From assembly GCA_036404255.1 (NCBI GenBank), contig DASWOP010000263.1:1-8594 (forward strand): DNA of 8,594 nucleotides. The letters are read 5' to 3'. Shown piece after piece: positions 5,144-8,594 of the stretch. Position numbers and translations under genes: made by a program. The first letter of the stretch is position 1. Each line of letters starts with the position of its first letter. A model generated the notes under the pieces. The model was not told the DNA's origin, made no database searches, and saw only the letters and a program-made list of their open reading frames with translations. The stretch comes from JARLFX01 sp036404255. Its GTDB lineage: Bacteria > Acidobacteriota > Terriglobia > Terriglobales > Acidobacteriaceae.

Positions 5144-5515
5144 CTAAATAACTTCGGGCGCGAGTGAAACAATCTTCAGGAACTTCTTGTCGCGCAGTTC
5201 ACGGGCCACCGGGCCAAAGACGCGCGTTCCGACCGGCTCGCCTGCGTCGTTAATCACGACAGCGGCATTCTGATCGAATCGGATGTATGTGCCGTCGCGG
5301 CGGCGATACTCCTTGTGCGTGCGCACGATGACTGCCTTTACTACTTTACCCTTTTTGACGGTGCCATCGGGCGAAGCTTCCTTCACCGCAGCGGTAACCA
5401 CGTCGCCAAGGCCAGCCTTCTTGCCGAGCCCGCCGCCGAGCGGCAGGATGACCTGCAGCTTGCGGGCACCGGAATTATCGGCCACATCAAGAATCGTACG
5501 CATTTGAACTGCCAT
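5144..5515 (-). CDS. rplN: 50S ribosomal protein L14
   Basis: L14 lies on the 50S interface next to L19. It contributes to intersubunit bridges B5/B8 and is the docking site of the silencing factor RsfS. The product is 123 residues, the same length as in E. coli. The beginning MRTILDVADNSGARKLQVI (5-23) is the conserved first strands. The basic KKGKVVKAVIVRTHKEYRRRDG (54-75) and the NAAVVIND (83-90) and GTRVFGPVARELR (96-108) segments complete the beta-barrel. The ATG at 5513-5515 has AGGAG about 8 nt upstream. The N-terminus carries four residues before the conserved Met at position 5, a common variant. It lies 77 nt after rpsQ and 70 nt before rplX. Confidence 0.98.
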   Translation of the reverse strand: MAVQMRTILDVADNSGARKLQVILPLGGGLGKKAGLGDVVTAAVKEASPDGTVKKGKVVKAVIVRTHKEYRRRDGTYIRFDQNAAVVINDAGEPVGTRVFGPVARELRDKKFLKIVSLAPEVI

Positions 5516-5539
5516 ATCGAGCTCCTATCCGTTCGCAGC

Positions 5540-5586
5540 AGCGCATTGCGCTTGGCCGCGGTCCAAAACCATCCGCCCTTGGGCGG
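5540..5586 (-). other. rpsQ-rplN spacer: two GC-rich hairpins
   Basis: Within the 77-nt gap 5516-5592, CCGCC (5573-5577) and GGCGG (5582-5586) form a 5-bp stem that starts 6 nt after the rpsQ stop. On the mRNA strand it is followed, after ATGG, by a short T-tract (TTTT). AGCGC (5540-5544) and GCGCT (5548-5552) form a second small stem. The first resembles a very weak terminator or attenuator, but the T-tract is too short and too far from the stem to call it one. All downstream genes here must still be expressed. Confidence 0.4.
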
Positions 5587-5592
5587 TAAACC

Positions 5593-5922
5593 TTATGCGA
5601 CGACGACTTCGTCCTTTACATCAGGAAGAGTAGCCAGTGACGAACGCCGGACGATCTCTTCGAGCTGCCACCGCTTTAGCTTGCTCAGCGGACGGGTCTC
5701 ACGGATGCGAACCACATCACCGATGCGGGCCGAATTCTGCTCATCATGCGCATAGAACTTCTTGTTCGACTTCATCACGCGCTTGTACTTGGGATGAGCC
5801 TTGCGCATTTCGATCTCGACCACGATGGTCTTCTGCATCTTGGTCGAAACCACGACGCCGACCTTCTCTGTGCGATGGCCAGCGGCCTCGGTGGTTGCTT
5901 TCACTGCGGTTGCTTCTGCCAT
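5593..5922 (-). CDS. rpsQ: 30S ribosomal protein S17 with extended ends
   Basis: S17 is a primary binder of the 16S rRNA 5' domain (helices 7 and 11). The product is 109 residues against 84 in E. coli. The OB-fold core spans about 17-95: EKVGVVVSTKMQKTIVVEI (19-37), KKFYAHDEQN (54-63), and the S17 signature GDVVRIRETRPLSKLKRWQL (68-87). An Ala/Thr-rich extension of about 16 residues precedes the core. About 20 residues follow the signature, ending in the acidic DVKDEVVVA. The ATG at 5920-5922 has GAAGGAAT about 8 nt upstream, within the last codons of rpmC, so the two genes are probably translationally coupled. The stop of rpmC is only 3 nt before this start, the tightest junction in the window. 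Gene identity is certain; the role of the extensions is unknown. Confidence 0.98.
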   Translation of the reverse strand: MAEATAVKATTEAAGHRTEKVGVVVSTKMQKTIVVEIEMRKAHPKYKRVMKSNKKFYAHDEQNSARIGDVVRIRETRPLSKLKRWQLEEIVRRSSLATLPDVKDEVVVA

Positions 5923-5925
5923 GGC

Positions 5926-6231
5926 TTATTCCTTCTCCGCTTTCTTGGCGGTTGTCTTCTTGGCGGCTGCCGGCTTCTTCGCCTTAGCGACCTTGGCCAC
6001 GGGCTCTGCCGCGGTTTTGGCTGCTCGTGCCGTCTGGGTGATACCCAGCTCGCGCTGCCGCGCGATGGTCTTGATGCGGGCGATGTCCAGCTTCAGAGTG
6101 CGCAGCTTCTTGACACCCTCATTGTTACCGAGGCTCTTCTGAAAGCGCAGGCGAAACAGCTGTTCGGCCGACTGCTGCTCTTGCTGCTTCAGCTCTTCGT
6201 CGCTCAAACTAATTAGCTTATCGAGTTCCAT
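5926..6231 (-). CDS. rpmC: 50S ribosomal protein L29 with Ala/Lys-rich C-terminal tail
   Basis: L29 sits at the tunnel exit beside L23, near the docking site of trigger factor, SRP and SecY. The product is 101 residues against 63 in E. coli. Residues 1-64 make the usual two-helix hairpin: LDKLISLSDEELKQQ (3-17), the EQLFRLRFQKSLG stretch (23-35), and LKLDIARIKTIARQRELG (46-63). Residues 65-101 are a low-complexity tail of Ala, Lys, Val and Pro (such as KAKKPAAAKKTTAKKAEKE), resembling histone H1-like tails. The ATG at 6229-6231 has AAGGAAAG about 10 nt upstream. The tail shows no frameshift and its stop is directly coupled to rpsQ, so it belongs to the gene. Confidence 0.97.
   Translation of the reverse strand: MELDKLISLSDEELKQQEQQSAEQLFRLRFQKSLGNNEGVKKLRTLKLDIARIKTIARQRELGITQTARAAKTAAEPVAKVAKAKKPAAAKKTTAKKAEKE
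5930..5934 (-). promoter_or_regulatory. Ribosome-binding site of rpsQ embedded in the last codons of rpmC
   Basis: The AAGGA that serves rpsQ overlaps the final Lys-Glu codons and stop region of rpmC (AAG GAA TAA), 7 nt before the rpsQ ATG. A ribosome finishing L29 therefore covers the S17 initiation site. This suggests translational coupling and an equal yield of the two proteins. Confidence 0.75.
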
Positions 6232-6248
6232 ACTCTTCTTTCCTTCAA

Positions 6249-6268
6249 GCCGCGCTTGCTGCCGCGGC
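6249..6268 (-). other. GC-rich hairpin in the rplP-rpmC spacer
   Basis: GCCGCG (6249-6254) and CGCGGC (6263-6268) form a perfect 6-bp stem with an 8-nt loop in the 57-nt gap. It lies just upstream of the AAGGAAAG ribosome-binding site of rpmC on the mRNA strand. No U-run follows. It could space or insulate rpmC translation; the function is not shown by the sequence. Confidence 0.45.
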
Positions 6269-6288
6269 GATGACTAAACTTGCAGGAC

Positions 6289-6720
6289 TTACTTTGCAGC
6301 CACAACCTTCGCATCATGGCGCTGCACAAAGGTGGTCTTGAGCGGCAGCTTATGGGCAGCCAGGCGCATGGCCTCTTTAGCGATCTCTGGCGTTACGCCT
6401 TCCATCTCAAAGAGCAGCTTGCCAGGGCGAACCACGCAGACCCAATGGTCCGGGGCGCCCTTACCTTTACCCATACGGGTTTCGGCCGGCTTCTTGGTGA
6501 TCGGTTTGTCCGGGAACAGACGGAGCCAAACCTTGCCGCCGCGCTTGATGAAACGAGTCATCGCGATACGGCTGGCTTCAATCTGGCGATCCGTGATGTA
6601 GCCGCACTCGAGAACCTTGAGGCCGTAATCACCGAAGGCCAGTTCGGATCCGCGCCACGCCTTGCCGCACATGCGGCCGCGCTGCTGTTTGCGGTACTTA
6701 ACTTTCTTGGGCATCAACAT
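6289..6720 (-). CDS. rplP: 50S ribosomal protein L16
   Basis: L16 is a late-assembling 50S protein beside the A-site tRNA elbow and is essential for peptidyl-transferase activity. The product is 143 residues (E. coli 136). The N-terminus MLMPKKVKYRKQQRG (1-15) is typical. The two family signatures are visible: KRGGKVWLRLFPDKPITKKP (59-78) and RMGKGKG (82-88). Arg82 corresponds to the arginine that is beta-hydroxylated in E. coli L16. WVCVVRPGKLLFEMEGV (93-109) and the KLPLKTTFV segment (124-132) complete it. The start ATG at 6718-6720 has GGGAG about 8 nt upstream; a second ATG two codons later is less likely. It lies 45 nt after rpsC and 57 nt before rpmC. Confidence 0.98.
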   Translation of the reverse strand: MLMPKKVKYRKQQRGRMCGKAWRGSELAFGDYGLKVLECGYITDRQIEASRIAMTRFIKRGGKVWLRLFPDKPITKKPAETRMGKGKGAPDHWVCVVRPGKLLFEMEGVTPEIAKEAMRLAAHKLPLKTTFVQRHDAKVVAAK

Positions 6721-6765
6721 ATAACAAACTCCCAGCTAAACTTTTTGTACTTCCTGGTGCTCGGC

Positions 6766-7437
6766 TTAGAACGCGCCGGTAGTAATGACCGGCGGAACCT
6801 GACGCTTCTTCTGCTCGTAAATATCGCCGCGGTAGACCCAGGTCTTGACGCCGATAATGCCGTAGGTGGTGTGCGCTTCGGCAAATCCGTAGTCGATGTC
6901 GGCGCGCAGTGTGTGCAGCGGCAGACGGCCTTGGAGATACCATTCTGAACGCGCAATCTCGTTGCCGTTCAAACGGCCGGAGACGCGAACCTTGATGCCC
7001 TTGCAGCCGAAGCGCAACGCGGAATCCACGCTCTTACGCATCGCGCGGCGGAAGCTGACGCGCTTCTCCAGCTGCAGCGCGATGTTCTCGGCCACTAACT
7101 GAGCGTCGAGCTCAGGCTTGTTGACCTCGAGAATATCGATGAAGACCTCGCGGCTTGTGCGCTTCTGCAAATCAGCCTTGAGCTTGTCGATCTCCGCGCC
7201 CTTGCGGCCGATGATGATACCCGGACGCGCGGTGCGGATGATGAGGCGCAGCTTGTTGCCGGGGCGCTCGACTTCAACCGAGCTCACGCCGGCAGCCTTC
7301 AGCTTTTCGCGCAACTCTTTCTTGAGCTGAACGTCCTCGACAAGCAGCTTGTCATAACCGCGCTCCACAAACCAGCGCGACTTCCACGGCTTGTTGACGC
7401 CGAGTCGAAATCCGTACGGATGGACCTTCTGTCCCAT
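6766..7437 (-). CDS. rpsC: 30S ribosomal protein S3
   Basis: S3 is in the 30S head at the mRNA entry tunnel, where with S4 and S5 it unwinds mRNA structure. The product is 223 residues (E. coli 233). MGQKVHPYGFRLGVNKPW (1-18) is the standard beginning. A type-II KH domain covers about 45-110, with its GXXG loop as GRKG (77-80). The C-terminal domain contains RRAMRKSVDSALRFGCKGIK (130-149), GRLNGNEIARSEWY (154-167) and RLPLHTLRADIDYGF (171-185). Basic residues 130, 131, 134 and 135 correspond to those linked to mRNA helicase activity in E. coli. The C-terminal tail is shorter than in E. coli. The ATG at 7435-7437 has AAGGAAG about 6 nt upstream. It lies 89 nt after rplV. Confidence 0.98.
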   Translation of the reverse strand: MGQKVHPYGFRLGVNKPWKSRWFVERGYDKLLVEDVQLKKELREKLKAAGVSSVEVERPGNKLRLIIRTARPGIIIGRKGAEIDKLKADLQKRTSREVFIDILEVNKPELDAQLVAENIALQLEKRVSFRRAMRKSVDSALRFGCKGIKVRVSGRLNGNEIARSEWYLQGRLPLHTLRADIDYGFAEAHTTYGIIGVKTWVYRGDIYEQKKRQVPPVITTGAF

Positions 7438-7490
7438 ATCGCTTCCTTCATCCTCTCCGGCTGTTGAGCAACCGGCTCATTGCAAATCTA

Positions 7491-7511
7491 TTGACTACGC
7501 ACTGCGAACTC
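7491..7511. repeat. Possible degenerate 7-mer array in the rplV-rpsC spacer
   Basis: Three consecutive 7-mers, TTGACTA, CGCACTG and CGAACTC, share ACT at the same position. They resemble the ANAACTG units of the rpmD-rplO palindrome. The 89-nt gap also holds a bulged CCGG/CCGG inverted repeat before the rpsC ribosome-binding site. The similarity is weak and could be chance; it is listed because the period is the same. Confidence 0.3.
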
Positions 7512-7526
7512 TGCTGCAAAACTTGT

Positions 7527-8078
7527 TTACTCTTCAGACGTCTTCGGAGCAGCTGCTTTCTTCCGGGCCGCCGTAGCAGTCTTTGCCTCGGCTCCCTTGG
7601 TCGCTCCCTTGGTTCCGGGCTTGCCTGTAGCCTTGCGGGCTATGGGCTTTGCGGCTGTCTCCACTGCTACCGGAGCTGCTGCTTCTGCCTTCAGCGTCTC
7701 GGGCGACTTCTTCTCCGCGATCGTGACGATGATGTGTGCCGTGCGGCGCTGGTAGCGGAACGCGCGGCCCATTGGCGCAGGGCGGATACGCTTGGCACGC
7801 GGGCCTTCGTTGGCAATCGCGGTCTTGACGTAGAGGTTATCCACGTCGACATCCAGGCCACGCTCGTCCGACAGATGCTTTGCGTTGGCCAGAGCCGACT
7901 GCAGAACCTTCTCAACGATCGGCGCAACGCGCTTCTGCGTAAAGTGGACGGTGTTCAAAGCATTCTCCACGCGGAGACCCTTGATCATGTCCAGCACGAG
8001 CTTCGCCTTCTGCGGGCTGGTGCGCTGAAACTTCGCTTCGGCGCGGAACTCATTCGTATTTACTGTTGCCTGTGCCAT
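7527..8078 (-). CDS. rplV: 50S ribosomal protein L22 with long Ala/Lys-rich C-terminal tail
   Basis: L22 binds all domains of 23S rRNA, and its extended beta-hairpin lines the tunnel constriction, where macrolide-resistance changes occur. The product is 183 residues against 110 in E. coli. The globular core is 1-121: RTSPQKAKLVLDMIKGLRV (19-37), the helix with SALANAKHL (61-69), and the tunnel hairpin GPRAKRIRPAPMGRAFRYQR (92-111) ending AHIIVTIAE. Residues 122-183 are a low-complexity Ala/Lys/Thr/Pro tail with no recognisable fold. The ATG at 8076-8078 is preferred because AAGGA lies 7 nt upstream; an adjacent GTG (8079-8081) would be only about 4 nt from it. It lies 93 nt after rpsS and 89 nt before rpsC. 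The frame is continuous into the tail, so the tail is genuine. Confidence 0.97.
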   Translation of the reverse strand: MAQATVNTNEFRAEAKFQRTSPQKAKLVLDMIKGLRVENALNTVHFTQKRVAPIVEKVLQSALANAKHLSDERGLDVDVDNLYVKTAIANEGPRAKRIRPAPMGRAFRYQRRTAHIIVTIAEKKSPETLKAEAAAPVAVETAAKPIARKATGKPGTKGATKGAEAKTATAARKKAAAPKTSEE

Positions 8079-8171
8079 CACTCAATCCTTCGTGCCTAAA
8101 ACTGCACTCTCAAAACTTGAACTGCAAACTCACGATGCCGCCGCGCAAAGCAACTAGCCCGCGCGCTGCAC

Positions 8172-8462
8172 CTAACCCTTCGGCTTCGCTGTCGTCTCGG
8201 CAGCCTTCGCCGAGTGGCCGCGGAACTGCCGCGTCGCCGCGAACTCGCCCAGCTTATGGCCGACCATGTTCTCCGTCACATAGACCGGGATGAACTTGCG
8301 CCCGTTATGCACGGCAATGGCGTGGCCCACCATGTCGGGGTGGATGGTGGAGCGGCGCGACCAGGTGCGCAGGACCTTCTTATCGTTTGCCTGGTTCATC
8401 ACGTCGATCTTCTTCATAAGATGGTCGTCGATGAAGGGACCCTTTTTTGCGTAACGTGCCAT
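8172..8462 (-). CDS. rpsS: 30S ribosomal protein S19
   Basis: S19 sits in the 30S head with S13 and contacts the A-site tRNA and intersubunit bridge B1a. The product is 96 residues (E. coli 92). The start MARYAKKGPFIDDHLMKKI (1-19) and RTWSRRSTIHPDMVGH (32-47) are typical. The family signature runs from VHNGRKFIPVYVTENMVGHK (51-70) through LGEFAATRQFRGHS (71-84). A short polar, Ala/Lys/Thr tail (85-96) ends the protein. The ATG at 8460-8462 has GGAG about 9 nt upstream. It follows rplB by 81 nt and precedes rplV by 93 nt, the normal S10-operon order. Confidence 0.98.
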   Translation of the reverse strand: MARYAKKGPFIDDHLMKKIDVMNQANDKKVLRTWSRRSTIHPDMVGHAIAVHNGRKFIPVYVTENMVGHKLGEFAATRQFRGHSAKAAETTAKPKG

Positions 8463-8543
8463 GGTGAAAACTCCGTATTTCTTTGCTGCGTACTGGATAG
8501 GACGAATCTCTAAGCTGCGAGACTTGGTGTTGCTCCGTGTCGT

Positions 8544-8594
8544 TTACTTGCTGCGGCGGGAGACGATAAATACATCGGTCCGCTTGTTATTGCG
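8544..8594 (-). CDS. rplB: 50S ribosomal protein L2, last 16 codons (runs off the right edge)
   Basis: L2 is a primary 23S rRNA-binding protein needed for subunit association and peptidyl-transferase activity. Only the C-terminal end is present: RNNKRTDVFIVSRRSK followed by TAA. This fits the conserved L2 terminus, in which a KRTD motif is followed by a hydrophobic patch and a basic Arg/Lys end. Position supports the call strongly, because rplB immediately precedes rpsS in the S10 operon of nearly all bacteria. The catalytic-centre region, including the conserved histidine, lies outside the window. With so few residues the identity rests on motif plus context. Confidence 0.93.
   Translation of the reverse strand, partial: RNNKRTDVFIVSRRSK

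Noticed and set aside
5074..5172. N-terminal extension of L24 by 33 residues overlapping rplN
   Set aside because: It is an open frame over the rplN end with no L24 similarity; the ATG at 5073 has a clear AAGGAG and the family-typical N-terminus.
5573..5595. Intrinsic terminator or attenuator after rpsQ
   Set aside because: The stem is only about 5-6 bp and the T-tract is four bases, displaced by ATGG; too weak to call.
502..8513. Many long plus-strand open frames, for example 1944-2585, 6280-6948 and 7464-8099
   Set aside because: They lie antisense to well-recognised ribosomal protein genes, have no family resemblance, and lack consistent ribosome-binding sites. Such shadows are expected opposite GC-rich coding sequence.
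1..8594. CRISPR array, tRNA or rRNA gene, insertion sequence, phage or defence genes
   Set aside because: No spaced identical repeats, no cloverleaf or rRNA sequence, and no transposase, integrase or defence-like protein is visible; the window is filled by a continuous ribosomal gene cluster.
1..8594. A previously undescribed multi-gene system
   Set aside because: All 18 genes are recognised members of the S10/spc cluster in the standard order. Only the spacer palindromes, protein tails and L24 loop stand out, and these are reported at modest interest.

Overview
This window is a single stretch of the conserved S10/spc ribosomal-protein gene cluster. Every gene is on the minus strand, so transcription runs from the right edge to the left edge. 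In transcription order it holds the last 16 codons of rplB, then rpsS, rplV, rpsC, rplP, rpmC, rpsQ, rplN, rplX, rplE, rpsN (zinc-ribbon type), rpsH, rplF, rplR, rpsE, rpmD and rplO, then the first 200 codons of secY. The plus strand carries no credible gene; its long open frames are antisense shadows of the ribosomal genes.

The gene order is the ancestral bacterial one. The source is probably an acidobacterium (Acidobacteriota, Terriglobia/Acidobacteriaceae-like). The pointers are the wording of SecY, S17, L30 and S3, a C+ (zinc) S14 inside spc, alanine/lysine-rich tails on L22 and L29, moderately high GC, and loosely packed genes. This placement comes from pattern memory, not a search.

Right part (8594-6232): rplB end, rpsS, rplV, rpsC and rplP, the distal half of the S10 operon. 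Middle (6231-3319): rpmC and rpsQ (only 3 nt apart), then rplN, rplX, rplE, rpsN and rpsH. Left part (3132-1): rplF, rplR, rpsE, rpmD, rplO and the protein-export channel gene secY. The ribosomal proteins go to both subunits: S3, S14 and S19 to the 30S head; S5, S8 and S17 to the 30S body; L22 and L24 near the tunnel; L5, L16, L18 and L30 around the central protuberance and 5S rRNA; L6 and L14 near the factor-binding and subunit interfaces. SecY links ribosome production to membrane protein export.

No new multi-gene system is visible. What the genes do not explain lies mainly in the spacers. Sixteen of the 17 gaps are 45-186 nt long, about 1.48 kb in all, and many hold inverted repeats. The most striking is in the rpmD-rplO gap: a palindrome with 29-nt arms, partly built from degenerate tandem 7-mers, in which four of the five departures from perfect symmetry become G-U wobble pairs on the mRNA strand. 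A second perfect inverted repeat with a 7-mer array lies in the rplF-rplR gap. These look like small extragenic palindromic or heptamer repeat elements tolerated between essential genes, perhaps acting as mRNA processing sites. Secondary points are the low-complexity tails of L22, L29 and S17 and an altered KOW loop in L24.
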